Made by a program: the position numbers and the translations under genes | DNA from: Streptomyces sp. S3(2020) | GTDB taxonomy: Bacteria; Actinomycetota; Actinomycetes; Streptomycetales; Streptomycetaceae | DNA: 64,000 nt | Reading direction: 5' to 3' | Assembly (NCBI RefSeq): GCF_013044505.1 | Contig: NZ_JABERD010000024.1 | Location: forward strand, 1 to 64,000 | Notes under the pieces: generated by a model | Told to the model about the DNA's origin: nothing | What the model saw: only the letters and a program-made list of their open reading frames with translations | Database searches by the model: none | Shown here: positions 43,136-51,574 of the stretch, one piece after another | How positions within the stretch are numbered: the stretch's first letter is position 1 | Layout: each line of letters opens with the position of its first letter

Positions 43136-43728
43136 AGGACGTCGCTTTGCGTCCGGCGGCGGAACACGAACGCCGCCGCCACCCCCGCGACCAGACCCAG
43201 CAGGTGTCCCTGCCAGCTGACGCCCGTCTGGGTGGGCGCGAGGCCCATCAGGATCGAGCTGCCCCACACGGCACCGACCAGCAGACCGGCCAGGACGCCG
43301 AGCAGCCGACGCTCCACGAAACCGCTGACCAGTAGGAAGCCGAAGAGGCCGAAGATGAGGCCCGAGGCGCCCGCGGTGTTGGTGTGGGCCGGGGCTATGA
43401 GCCACACGCCCAGCCCGTCGGCCACGATGACCAGCGCGCAGACCGCGAGGAAGCGGCGTATCCCGCCGAGGGCCGCCAGGAAGCCCATGACCAGCAGCGG
43501 AACGGTGTTCGCGGCCACATGGGCCCAGCCGAAGTGGATGAACGACGCCGGGACCACGTCGATCAGCTCGGAGGCGGTGCGCGGGACGATACCGAGGCCG
43601 TCCAGCGCGTGGCCGCTCGCCACGTCCACCGCTTCCAGCAGCCACAGCAGCGCCACCCAGCCCACCATCAGCTTGGCCGCCGCCCGCACACGGTCGCCCC
43701 GCGACCACTCCACCCCGGCACCGGACAT
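43126..43728 (-). CDS. Rhomboid-family intramembrane serine protease
   Basis: This 200-residue protein has six helices. The catalytic Ser is in NTAGASGLIFGLFGFLLVSG (GxSG), and the partner His is in SWQGHLLGLVAGVAAAF. The N-terminal His/Asn of the oxyanion region is in FGWAHVAANTVPLLVMG. It cleaves substrates within the membrane. Start options are ATG 43728 (GGGGG five bases upstream) and ATG 43740. It is divergent from ubiX. Confidence 0.9.
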   Translation of the reverse strand: MSGAGVEWSRGDRVRAAAKLMVGWVALLWLLEAVDVASGHALDGLGIVPRTASELIDVVPASFIHFGWAHVAANTVPLLVMGFLAALGGIRRFLAVCALVIVADGLGVWLIAPAHTNTAGASGLIFGLFGFLLVSGFVERRLLGVLAGLLVGAVWGSSILMGLAPTQTGVSWQGHLLGLVAGVAAAFVFRRRTQSDVLQA

Positions 43729-43809
43729 GGCAACCCCCATTCCCCTCAGGAGAACGGCCAGACCCCCTTGACCGGTTCCCACCCTGCGACGCCGGATAGG
43801 CTCGGGGGT

Positions 43810-44499
43810 GTGAACCCAGTCAAGCCAGGAGAGACACGGCGTACGCCTTGGATCGTAGGGGTGTCCGGCGCTTCCGGCACCCCGTATGCCGCGTCCGTGC
43901 TGCGCGCGCTCCTCGACACCGGCGAGAGCGTCGACCTGGTCGTCAGCCGGGCCTCGCGGCTCACGCTCCTGGACGAGACGGGGATCTCCTTCAGGGACGC
44001 GCACTGGCAGGACGACCTGCGGGAATGGCTGGCCAGGGGGGCAGACGGCAAGCCGGGCGGCTTCGACATCGGCGCCGGCATCGAGCGGGTGCGGTACTGG
44101 GCCGCCGGGGACCTGGCCGCGGGGCCGTCCTCGGGGTCGTACCCCGTCAAGGGGATGCTGATCGTGCCCGCCTCGACCGCCTGTGTCGCCGGTGTCGCCC
44201 TCGGGCTCTCCAAGGACCTGTTGCAGCGTGCGGCGAGCGTGACCCTCAAGGAGGGGCGCAAGCTGGTGGTAGCCGTTCGGGAGACCCCCTTGAACGGGCA
44301 GACCCTGCGGCACCTGGTGACACTGGACGACGCGGGCGCCACCGTGGTGCCCGCCTCGCCGGCCTTCTACGCGGGGGCGACGCACATCCAGGACCTCGTG
44401 GACTTCGTCGCCGGACGGGTCCTCGACGCGGCGGGCGTCGAGCACCGGCTCTACCGCCGCTGGAAGGGCGAACTCGGCGGCGGAACCCACACGACGTGA
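43810..44499 (+). CDS. ubiX: Flavin prenyltransferase UbiX
   Basis: This 229-residue flavoprotein makes prenylated FMN for the UbiD-type decarboxylase at 40162. Typical segments are WIVGVSGASGTPYAASVLRAL, KGMLIVPASTACVAGVALGLSKDLLQRAA, and RKLVVAVRETPLNGQTLRHLVTL. A family-specific insert lies in the middle (HWQDDLREWLARGADGKPG). TAGGCT at 43797-43802 is seven bases before the GTG, suggesting a leaderless transcript. Confidence 0.94.
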   Translation: MNPVKPGETRRTPWIVGVSGASGTPYAASVLRALLDTGESVDLVVSRASRLTLLDETGISFRDAHWQDDLREWLARGADGKPGGFDIGAGIERVRYWAAGDLAAGPSSGSYPVKGMLIVPASTACVAGVALGLSKDLLQRAASVTLKEGRKLVVAVRETPLNGQTLRHLVTLDDAGATVVPASPAFYAGATHIQDLVDFVAGRVLDAAGVEHRLYRRWKGELGGGTHTT

Positions 44500-44578
44500 A
44501 CGCCATCTGAGCAAGTCGCAGTACGTCAGCAGTACCTCTCATCACTTCGGGAACTTCTCAGCGGAAGGCTTCGATCGC

Positions 44579-45034
44579 ATGGACGCGGTGGACAGGCAGC
44601 TCATCCAGGCCCTGAGGGAGAACGGCCGGGCCTCCTACGCGGAGCTGGGACGCCTCGTCGGTCTGTCGGGACCCAGCGTCACCGACCGCATCAACCGGCT
44701 GGAGGCGGCCGGTGTCATCACCGGCTACCGCGCCACCGTCGACTCCGCCTCGCTCGGCCTCGGCGTCACCGCGCTGATCGGCATCTCCCTCTCCGACGCC
44801 ACCGACCACGAGGACGTGGCCCGCAGGCTGAAGGACCTCGGCGAGATCGAGGACTGCTGGTTCATCGCCGGGGACGACTCGTACATGCTCAAGGTGCGGG
44901 CCGCGGACGTCGACGGCCTGGAGAAGACCATCCGGCGGCTCAGCGGGACCAAGGGCGTGTCCCGGACCCGTACCACGATCGTGCTCTCCACGAAGTGGGA
45001 GAACCGGGTCGGAGAGCTTCCCGAAGAGGCGTAG
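44579..45034 (+). CDS. Lrp/AsnC-family transcriptional regulator
   Basis: This 151-residue protein has an N-terminal helix-turn-helix (VDRQLIQALRENGRASYAELGRLVGLSGPSVTDRINRLEAAGVI) and a C-terminal RAM effector domain (CWFIAGDDSYMLKVRAADVDGLEKTIRRL). It lies between ubiX and mqnE. A direct repeat GCAGTAC at 44518-44524 and 44529-44535 precedes it with 11-bp spacing and may be its site. Ligand unknown. Confidence 0.94.
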   Translation: MDAVDRQLIQALRENGRASYAELGRLVGLSGPSVTDRINRLEAAGVITGYRATVDSASLGLGVTALIGISLSDATDHEDVARRLKDLGEIEDCWFIAGDDSYMLKVRAADVDGLEKTIRRLSGTKGVSRTRTTIVLSTKWENRVGELPEEA

Positions 45035-45072
45035 ACGTACGGTGGGGCAGGTCGTCGTAGAAAGGTTGTGGC

Positions 45073-46236
45073 ATGGACGTCGGGCTCAGGCGCGAGCTGG
45101 AGGACAAGGTACGGGAGGGCGTTCGCCTGACCCGGGAGGACGGCATCGCGCTCTACGAGTCGGACGACCTGGCCTGGCTCGGCGGCCTCGCGCACGAGGT
45201 GCGGACGCGGAAGAACGGTGACGTCGTCCACTTCAACGTCAACCGCCACCTCAACATGACCAACGTGTGCACGGCGTCCTGCGCCTACTGCTCCTTCCAG
45301 CGCAAGCCGGGCGAGAAGGACGCGTACACGATGCGGATCGAGGAGGCGGTGAAGCTCGCGACGGAGATGGAGAGCGAGAACCTCACCGAACTGCACATCG
45401 TGAACGGGCTGCACCCGAACCTGCCGTGGCGGTACTACCCGCGGTCCCTGCGGGAGCTGAAGGCCGCGCTGCCGAACGTCTCCCTCAAGGCCTTCACGGC
45501 GACGGAGATCCACCACTTCGAGACGATCAGTGGTCTGTCGGCGTCCGAGATCCTCGACGAGCTGATCGACGCCGGTCTGGAGTCCCTCACCGGCGGTGGC
45601 GCCGAGATCTTCGACTGGGAGGTCCGCCAGCACATCGTGGACCACCGGACGCACTGGGAGGACTGGTCGCGCATCCACCGGCTGGCGCACGAGAAGGGTC
45701 TGAAGACCCCCTCCACCATGCTCTACGGCCACATCGAGGAGCCGAAGCACCGGGTGGACCACGTGCTGCGGCTGCGTGAGCTCCAGGACGAGACCGGCGG
45801 CTTCCAGGTCTTCATCCCGCTGCGCTACCAGCACGACTTCGTCGACCTGAAGGACGGCAAGGTCCGCAACCGCCTCCAGGCGCGCACGCAGATGGCGACG
45901 GGCGCGGAGGCCCTGAAGACCTTCGCGGTGTCGAGGCTCCTGTTCGACAACGTCCCGCACGTCAAGGTCTTCTGGGTCATGCACGGCGTCCAGACCGCCC
46001 AGCTGGCCCTCCAGCACGGCGCCGACGACATGGACGGTTCGGTCGTCGAGTACAAGATCACCCATGACGCGGACAACTACGGCACGCCGAACAAGCTGAC
46101 CCGCGAGGACCTCCTGGACCTGATCAGGGACGCCGGGTTCCGGCCGGTGGAGCGGAACACGCGGTACGAGATCATCCGGGAGTACGACGGTCCCGACCCG
46201 GCCCGTCGCGAGTCCCCGCAGCCGATGCGGGTGTGA
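45073..46236 (+). CDS. mqnE: Aminofutalosine synthase MqnE
   Basis: This 387-residue radical SAM enzyme has the [4Fe-4S] motif in MTNVCTASCAYCSFQRKPGEKDAYTM. Downstream are ELHIVNGLHPNLPWRYYPRSLRELKAALP and SLTGGGAEIFDWEVRQHIVDHR. It joins 3-[(1-carboxyvinyl)oxy]benzoate to SAM-derived adenosyl, giving aminofutalosine in menaquinone synthesis. ATG 45073 has AAAGG upstream. Together with the decarboxylase, MqnP and UbiX it shows the host uses the futalosine route. Confidence 0.96.
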   Translation: MDVGLRRELEDKVREGVRLTREDGIALYESDDLAWLGGLAHEVRTRKNGDVVHFNVNRHLNMTNVCTASCAYCSFQRKPGEKDAYTMRIEEAVKLATEMESENLTELHIVNGLHPNLPWRYYPRSLRELKAALPNVSLKAFTATEIHHFETISGLSASEILDELIDAGLESLTGGGAEIFDWEVRQHIVDHRTHWEDWSRIHRLAHEKGLKTPSTMLYGHIEEPKHRVDHVLRLRELQDETGGFQVFIPLRYQHDFVDLKDGKVRNRLQARTQMATGAEALKTFAVSRLLFDNVPHVKVFWVMHGVQTAQLALQHGADDMDGSVVEYKITHDADNYGTPNKLTREDLLDLIRDAGFRPVERNTRYEIIREYDGPDPARRESPQPMRV

Positions 46237-46264
46237 TGATCCGCGGAATCTAGACTCGGGGCCC

Positions 46265-46786
46265 ATGGAGCTCACGTACCGCCTGGACCCCGACCTCACC
46301 CCCGCCCTGCTCGACGAGCTGACCCACCTGTGGGTGGACGTGAACAACGCCGGCGGGGCGGTCGGATTCACCGGTACGACGACGTATGACGACGTACGTC
46401 CGGACGTGGAGCGTTACGCGGAGTCGACCGCGGCCGGGCGCCACCGTCTGCTCGCCGGGTCCGACGCGGAGGGCCGGCTGCGGGCGACCGCCTTCTTCGG
46501 CTTCAACGCGCACCGCCTCCAGAGCCACTACGCCTGGCTCTACACCGTCATGGTCGACCCGGCCGTCCAGGGCGGCGGCCACGGCCGGACCCTGCTGGCG
46601 GAGGTCGAGACGCGGGCCCGCGGCTTCGGCCTGGAGGCGCTGAAGCTGACCTGCCGGGGCGGCCTGGGCCTGGAGCGGTTCTACGCGTCCGCCGGGTACA
46701 AGGAGGTCGGCCGGGTGCCGGGCGGGCTGCGGGTGTCCGCGGACGACTACCGGGACGACATCATGATGTGGCTCCCGCTGACCTGA
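46265..46786 (+). CDS. GNAT-family N-acetyltransferase
   Basis: This 173-residue protein has the acetyl-CoA-binding segment LYTVMVDPAVQGGGHGRTLLAEVETRARGFGLEALKLTCRGGLGLERFYASAGYKEVGRVPGG. Substrate unknown. TAGACT (46251-46256) eight bases before the ATG and absence of an SD suggest a leaderless transcript. Confidence 0.9.
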   Translation: MELTYRLDPDLTPALLDELTHLWVDVNNAGGAVGFTGTTTYDDVRPDVERYAESTAAGRHRLLAGSDAEGRLRATAFFGFNAHRLQSHYAWLYTVMVDPAVQGGGHGRTLLAEVETRARGFGLEALKLTCRGGLGLERFYASAGYKEVGRVPGGLRVSADDYRDDIMMWLPLT

Positions 46787-46907
46787 TGCTGTGGACGCTG
46801 TGGACCCCCTGCAAGATCGGGTACCGGGCGTGCTTCACTGGAAGGTGCCCTTTGGCCCTTTGGGACCTTCAGGGGAACTTTCAGCCGGAACGGAAGAGTG
46901 GATTGAG

Positions 46908-47207
46908 ATGCTCCGCTACACACTGATGCGCCTCGGGATCTTCGTGGGCTGCCTCGTGGTCGTCTGGGGCCTCGTCTACGCCGGTGTCGCCCCGCGCGGC
47001 CTCGGCGACTCCAACGGCATGTGGATCGTCCTGCTCTCCCTGGTGATCTCCGCGCCCATCAGCTTCGTGGCCCTGCGCAAGGAGCGCGACCGGGCCTCCG
47101 TGCAGATCGTCGAGAAGGTCGACCGCGCCAAGGCGAACCTGGAAGCCAACCGCAACCAGGAGGACGCCGCCGACGACGCGGAGCGGGCACAGGAGAAGAC
47201 GCCCTAG
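46908..47207 (+). CDS. DUF4229 small membrane protein
   Basis: This 99-residue protein has two helices (LMRLGIFVGCLVVVWGLVYAG and GMWIVLLSLVISAPISFVALR) and a charged coiled tail (VEKVDRAKANLEANRNQEDAADDAERAQEK), the layout of actinobacterial DUF4229 proteins. The start MLRYTLMRLGI at 46908 is chosen because the upstream extension is not hydrophobic or conserved in style. Function unknown. It lies nine bases before the TetR start. Confidence 0.82.
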   Translation: MLRYTLMRLGIFVGCLVVVWGLVYAGVAPRGLGDSNGMWIVLLSLVISAPISFVALRKERDRASVQIVEKVDRAKANLEANRNQEDAADDAERAQEKTP

Positions 47208-47216
47208 TCTTGGCCC
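47205..47216 (+). promoter_or_regulatory. Leaderless-type -10 before the TetR gene
   Basis: TAGTCT (47205-47210) is six bases upstream of the ATG at 47217 and no SD is present. Confidence 0.45.
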
Positions 47217-47867
47217 ATGGGCGCAGTGAAGACCAAGCGGATGCCGCGTGCGGTCCGTGAGCAGCAGATGCTGGACGCCGCTGTGGAGACCTTCGGGCGG
47301 CGCGGGTACATGGCCGCGTCGATGGACGAGATCGCCGAACTCGCGGGTGTCTCCAAGCCGTTGGTCTATCTGTACCTGAACTCCAAGGAAGACCTCTTCA
47401 CCGCCTGCATCCGCCGGGAGGCGCTCGCGCTCACCGAGGCGGTGCGGTCCGGGGTCCGTACCGAGCAGCCCGCGGACCGCCAACTCTGGGACGGGCTGCT
47501 GGCGTTCTTCACGCACACCGCGCAGAACCCGGACGCCTGGTCCGTGCTGCACCTCCAGGCCCGTACGCACGGTGAACCCTTCGCCGCCGAGGTCGCCGCG
47601 ATGCGCGAGGAGATCGTCGCGTTCGTGACGCAGCTGATCGTCGTCGCCGCGCGCGAGGCCCACCGCGATCCCGACCTGCCCGAACGCGAGGTCGCCGGTC
47701 TCGCCGAGGCCCTCGTCGGCGCCGCCGAGTCCCTCGCCGCCTGGGCCAACGCCACCCCGGGCGTCACCGCCAAGCAGGCGGCGGCGACACTGATGAACTT
47801 CGCGTGGGCCGGTCTTGGGAACCTGATGGAGGGCCGGCCCTGGGTCCTTCAGGGCGCCAGCGGATAG
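47217..47867 (+). CDS. TetR-family transcriptional regulator
   Basis: This 216-residue protein has the TetR DNA-binding domain MLDAAVETFGRRGYMAASMDEIAELAGVSKPLVYLYLNSKEDLFTACI and a helical effector domain. It converges on and overlaps (19 bases) the MaoC gene, beyond which lie a FabG and a thiolase gene sharing the palindrome CTTACTCTGGAGTAAG. It is the best local candidate to bind that site and regulate fatty-acid-type metabolism. Confidence 0.92.
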   Translation: MGAVKTKRMPRAVREQQMLDAAVETFGRRGYMAASMDEIAELAGVSKPLVYLYLNSKEDLFTACIRREALALTEAVRSGVRTEQPADRQLWDGLLAFFTHTAQNPDAWSVLHLQARTHGEPFAAEVAAMREEIVAFVTQLIVVAAREAHRDPDLPEREVAGLAEALVGAAESLAAWANATPGVTAKQAAATLMNFAWAGLGNLMEGRPWVLQGASG

Positions 47868-48688
47868 ACGCTTCCGCTGACGTGGAGCCGCCCCTGACCG
47901 CCCCGCAGCTCGAACCGCTCGTCCTGCGCCGCGTACGTCACCGTCCCCGGCAGCAGCACCGGTGCCCTGAACTCCGCTCGTACCAGGGCCGCTTGGGGTA
48001 CGCCGTGGGCGGCGAGGCACCGGGCCACCGTCCACATGCCGTGGGCGATGGCCCGGGGGAAGCCGAAGAGGCGGGCGGTGAGCGGGTGGAGGTGGATGGG
48101 GTTGCGGTCACCGGACGCGGAGGCGTACCGGCGGCCGATGTCCCCGGCGAGGCGCCACTCGGCGACCGGGGGGAGCGACGTGCCCTTCTCGGCCGGGGCG
48201 GTGCCGGTGGACGTGGAGCCGTGCCGTGCCAGATACGTGCTGCGTGACTCCCATACGAGTTCGTCGTCGACGCGCATCTCGGTGACGACCCCCGCCTCGG
48301 TGCCGCGCCGATGCGGCGCCAATCCGTCGACGTACACGGTGAGTTCGTGCTCCCCGGTGGCGGCGGGCGCCCGGTGCCGGGTGATCGCGATCGACGTGTG
48401 GACGAGCCCGAGCAGCGGCAGCGGGAAGTCCCGCGCGCTCATCAGTCGCATGGCCAGCGGAAAGCCGAGCACATGCGGATACGTCACCGGCAGCGCGTCG
48501 TCGCCGGTGGCGAACCCGCACACCCGCTCGTAGGCCGCCAGCCGTGCCAGGTCCACCCGCAGCCCGGGCAGGACCAGCCGGGTGCGCGGGAACTCGGCGT
48601 CCGGGCGGGGCCGTTTGACGACGGAGAGCAGGGCGCCGCGGGCGAACAGGGGCCCGAGCGAGGGGGACCGGGAGAGGACGACGGTCAC
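47849..48688 (-). CDS. MaoC-like dehydratase (hot-dog fold)
   Basis: This 279-residue double hot-dog protein has the hydratase-2-type motif in the C-terminal half: RRYASASGDRNPIHLHPLTARLFGFPRAIAHGMWTVARCLAAHG (Asp-x-Asn-x-I-H). It would hydrate 2-enoyl-CoA or -ACP. The GTG at 48688 shares one base with the stop of the upstream FabG gene (TAGTG), so both are on one transcript. Confidence 0.9.
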   Translation of the reverse strand: MTVVLSRSPSLGPLFARGALLSVVKRPRPDAEFPRTRLVLPGLRVDLARLAAYERVCGFATGDDALPVTYPHVLGFPLAMRLMSARDFPLPLLGLVHTSIAITRHRAPAATGEHELTVYVDGLAPHRRGTEAGVVTEMRVDDELVWESRSTYLARHGSTSTGTAPAEKGTSLPPVAEWRLAGDIGRRYASASGDRNPIHLHPLTARLFGFPRAIAHGMWTVARCLAAHGVPQAALVRAEFRAPVLLPGTVTYAAQDERFELRGGQGRLHVSGSVYPLAP

Positions 48689-49959
48689 TACGCCCCCAAC
48701 AGGCTCTGGCCGCAGACCCGTACGACCTGCCCGTTCACCGCACCCGACGCCGGATGCGCGAGCCACGCGGTCGTCTCGGCGACGTCGACGGGCAGCCCGC
48801 CCTGGGCGAGGGAGTTCATCCGGCGCCCCGCCTCACGGATGAGGAGCGGTACGGCGGCGGTCATCCTCGTCTCGATGAACCCGGGCGCGACGGCGTTCAC
48901 GGTCACCCCGTGCCCGGCGAGGGCGCGGGGCGCGAGCGACCGCACCAGACCGGCGACGCCCGCCTTGCTCGCACCGTAGTTGGTCTGCCCCGCGTTCCCG
49001 GCGAGCCCGGCGATGGAGGCGGTGGCGACGATCCGGCCGCCCGGCCTCAGGGCTCCCGCGGCCAGCAGCGCGTCCGTCGTGCGCAGCACACCGGCGAGGT
49101 TCACGTCGAGAACGGAACTCCAGCGGTCCGCGGGCATGTTGGCCAGCCGCCGGTCCCGGGTGATCCCGGCGTTGTGGACCAACACGTCGATTCCGTCGGC
49201 CAGTTCGGCGGCGATCCGCCCGCCCGCGTCGGCGGCGGTGATGTCGAGCGCGAGGGCGCTGCCGCCGAGCCGCTCCGCGAGCTTTCGCGCGTCCTCCTCG
49301 GCCTGCGGCACGTCGAGTACGACGACCCGTGCCCCGTCCCTGGCCAGGGTCTCGGCGACGGCCGCGCCGATGCCGCGGGCGGCGCCGGTGACGAGGGCGG
49401 TGCGGCCGGCGAGGGGCCGGTCCGGGTCGAAGGCCACCGCCTGCTCAGGCGCGCCCGTCGCCTCGATGACCTGACCGCTGACATAGGCGGACTTGGGGGA
49501 GAGCAGGAAGCGGAGGGTGGACTCGGCGGCGGCCCGGTCGGTGAGCCGTACGAGGTTCACGGTCCTGCCCCGCCCGATCTCCTTGCCCAGCGAGCGAGCG
49601 AAGCCCTCCAGGGCCTGCTGGACGGCGGCCTGGTGATGGTCGGCGGGGTCGAGGGGCGCGCCGAGCACGACGATCCGGCCGCTCGCGGCGACCGACCGCA
49701 CCACGGGGTGGAGGGCCGCGTGGACGTCGGCGAGACCGTCGACGTCCCGTACTCCGGTGGCGTCGAGGACGACGGCGCTGGGGCTGTCCGCGGGAGAGGG
49801 GGCGGGCTTGCCCGCGGTGAGGTGGAGGACCTCGCCCCCCGCGAGCGCGGGGTGCTCCGGCGACCAGCGGCGCAGCGGCGCGGGCTGCGGCAGCCCCAGC
49901 CGGCGGGTCAGGAAGCGGCCGGGCGCGGTGCCGCTGAAGCTCAGATAACGGTCGGACAT
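48688..49959 (-). CDS. 3-oxoacyl-(ACP) reductase, high-molecular-weight FabG type
   Basis: This 423-residue protein has two SDR-like halves. The N-terminal one is degenerate. The second (from about residue 200) has the NADP-binding TALVTGAARGIGAAVAETLARDGARVVVLD, NAG in LVHNAGITRD, catalytic Ser in IVATASIAGLAGNAGQTNYGASKAGVAGL and the YxxxK within it. This matches the HMWFabG/FabG4 group. It reduces 3-ketoacyl substrates and is coupled to MaoC, suggesting consecutive steps. ATG 49959 has GGGGAGA upstream. Confidence 0.92.
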   Translation of the reverse strand: MSDRYLSFSGTAPGRFLTRRLGLPQPAPLRRWSPEHPALAGGEVLHLTAGKPAPSPADSPSAVVLDATGVRDVDGLADVHAALHPVVRSVAASGRIVVLGAPLDPADHHQAAVQQALEGFARSLGKEIGRGRTVNLVRLTDRAAAESTLRFLLSPKSAYVSGQVIEATGAPEQAVAFDPDRPLAGRTALVTGAARGIGAAVAETLARDGARVVVLDVPQAEEDARKLAERLGGSALALDITAADAGGRIAAELADGIDVLVHNAGITRDRRLANMPADRWSSVLDVNLAGVLRTTDALLAAGALRPGGRIVATASIAGLAGNAGQTNYGASKAGVAGLVRSLAPRALAGHGVTVNAVAPGFIETRMTAAVPLLIREAGRRMNSLAQGGLPVDVAETTAWLAHPASGAVNGQVVRVCGQSLLGA

Positions 49960-49997
49960 TGCCGTCTCCCCACTCGGTCCCACCACTTATCACTCTT

Positions 49998-50013
49998 CTT
50001 ACTCTGGAGTAAG
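49998..50013. promoter_or_regulatory. 16-bp palindrome in the FabG/thiolase divergent promoter region
   Basis: CTTACTC-TG-GAGTAAG has perfect 7-bp arms midway between the divergent FabG (start 49959) and thiolase (50058) genes. Its size and symmetry fit a TetR-family operator controlling both. Confidence 0.65.
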
Positions 50014-50057
50014 GTTACCGCAGGTAAGCCTACGTCACGCATGAGGAGCAGGTCGAG

Positions 50058-51329
50058 ATGAGCCCCCTTCAGGTGCCCGCGGCCCGGCGGGTCGCGATCA
50101 TCGGCGGCACCCGCGTGCCCTTCGCCCGCTCGGACGGCCCCTACGCCACCGCCTCGAACCAGGAGATGCTGACGGCGGTCGTCGACGGCCTGGTGGAGCG
50201 CTACGGACTCCAGGAGCCCGGCGCCGTGGGCGAGTTCGTCGCCGGCGCGGTCCTCAAGCACAGCCGCGACTTCAACCTGGCCCGCGAGACGGTCCTCGGC
50301 TCGAAGCTGGCCCCGACGACCCCGGCGTACGACATCCAGCAGGCCTGCGGCACCGGCCTCCAGGCCGTCATCGCCGCCGCCAACAAGATCGCGCTCGGCC
50401 AGACCGAGTCGGCGATCGCGGGCGGCGCGGACACCGCGAGCGACGCACCGCTGGGCGTGAACGACGGCCTGCGGCGGATCCTCCTGGAGGCGCGCAGGGC
50501 GAAGTCGGCGGGCGGCCGGCTCAAGGCGCTGGCCCGCATCCGGCCGGGCCATCTGATCCCCGACATCCCGCGCAACGCCGAGCCCCGCACCGGTCTGTCG
50601 ATGGGCGAGCACGCGGCGGTGACCGCCCGCGCCTGGGGTGTCCCGCGCGAGGCCCAGGACGACCTGGCGGCGACGAGTCACCAGCGGCTGGCGGCGGCGT
50701 ACGAACGCGGCTTCTTCCAGGACCTGGTGGTGCCGTTCCGGGGCCTGGACCGCGACCAGAACCTGCGCCCGGACTCGACGGCGGAGAAACTGGCCGCCCT
50801 GAAGCCGGTGTTCGGCCTCGACGCCCCCAACCCGACGATGACCGCCGGGAATTCGACCCCGCTCACCGACGGGGCGGCGGTCGTGCTGCTGGCGTCGCAG
50901 GAGTGGGCGGCGGCGCGGGGGCTGGAGCCGCTGGCGTACCTGTCGACGTACGAGACGGCCGCCGTGGACTTCGTGAAGGGCGAGGACGGCCTGCTGATGG
51001 CACCGGCCCACGCGGTGCCGCGCATGCTGGAACGGGCCGGGCTGGGGATGGGCGACTTCGATCTCGTGGAGGTGCACGAGGCGTTCGCGTCACAGGTGCT
51101 GGCCACGCTGGAGGCATGGGAGAAGGCGGGTCTCGAACCGGTGGACCGGACGCGGCTGAACGTGGCGGGATCGTCGCTGGCGACCGGCCATCCGTTCGCG
51201 GCGACCGGTGCGCGGATCGTGGCGACGCTGGCGAAACTCCTTGCGGAGCAAGGCGGTTCGGGGCGCGGGCTGATCTCGGTGTGCGCGGCGGGCGGGCAGG
51301 GGGTGACGGCGGTGTTGGAACGACCATGA
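50058..51329 (+). CDS. Acetyl-CoA C-acyltransferase (thiolase)
   Basis: This 423-residue thiolase is of the FadI/trifunctional-beta type. The nucleophilic Cys is in DIQQACGTGLQAVIAAANKIALG, the His in NVAGSSLATGHPFAATGARI, and the second Cys in LISVCAAGGQGVTAVLERP. It may act in fatty-acid oxidation or the reverse condensation. Divergent from fabG-maoC with a shared palindrome, so the three genes probably form one regulon. Confidence 0.95.
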   Translation: MSPLQVPAARRVAIIGGTRVPFARSDGPYATASNQEMLTAVVDGLVERYGLQEPGAVGEFVAGAVLKHSRDFNLARETVLGSKLAPTTPAYDIQQACGTGLQAVIAAANKIALGQTESAIAGGADTASDAPLGVNDGLRRILLEARRAKSAGGRLKALARIRPGHLIPDIPRNAEPRTGLSMGEHAAVTARAWGVPREAQDDLAATSHQRLAAAYERGFFQDLVVPFRGLDRDQNLRPDSTAEKLAALKPVFGLDAPNPTMTAGNSTPLTDGAAVVLLASQEWAAARGLEPLAYLSTYETAAVDFVKGEDGLLMAPAHAVPRMLERAGLGMGDFDLVEVHEAFASQVLATLEAWEKAGLEPVDRTRLNVAGSSLATGHPFAATGARIVATLAKLLAEQGGSGRGLISVCAAGGQGVTAVLERP

Positions 51330-51574
51330 GCGGCGGGCGGGCCGATTCCCCCGCCACGCACAGCTGACAAAGGTTCATATTGCGGGAGAGGTTGCACAGA
51401 GCCAGCCCCGGAACCTCCCCGAAATCACACAAACTCGCCACCCGCACCTCCTAGGATCTCCGATCTAACCGCCGGTAACCCCCCATACCCGCCACTACCG
51501 GTGAACGCCCGGGTACGCACGGCGCGTACCTATGCAGCAGAGCGGTATCCAGCTGCGCGCCTCAGGAGCTGCCC

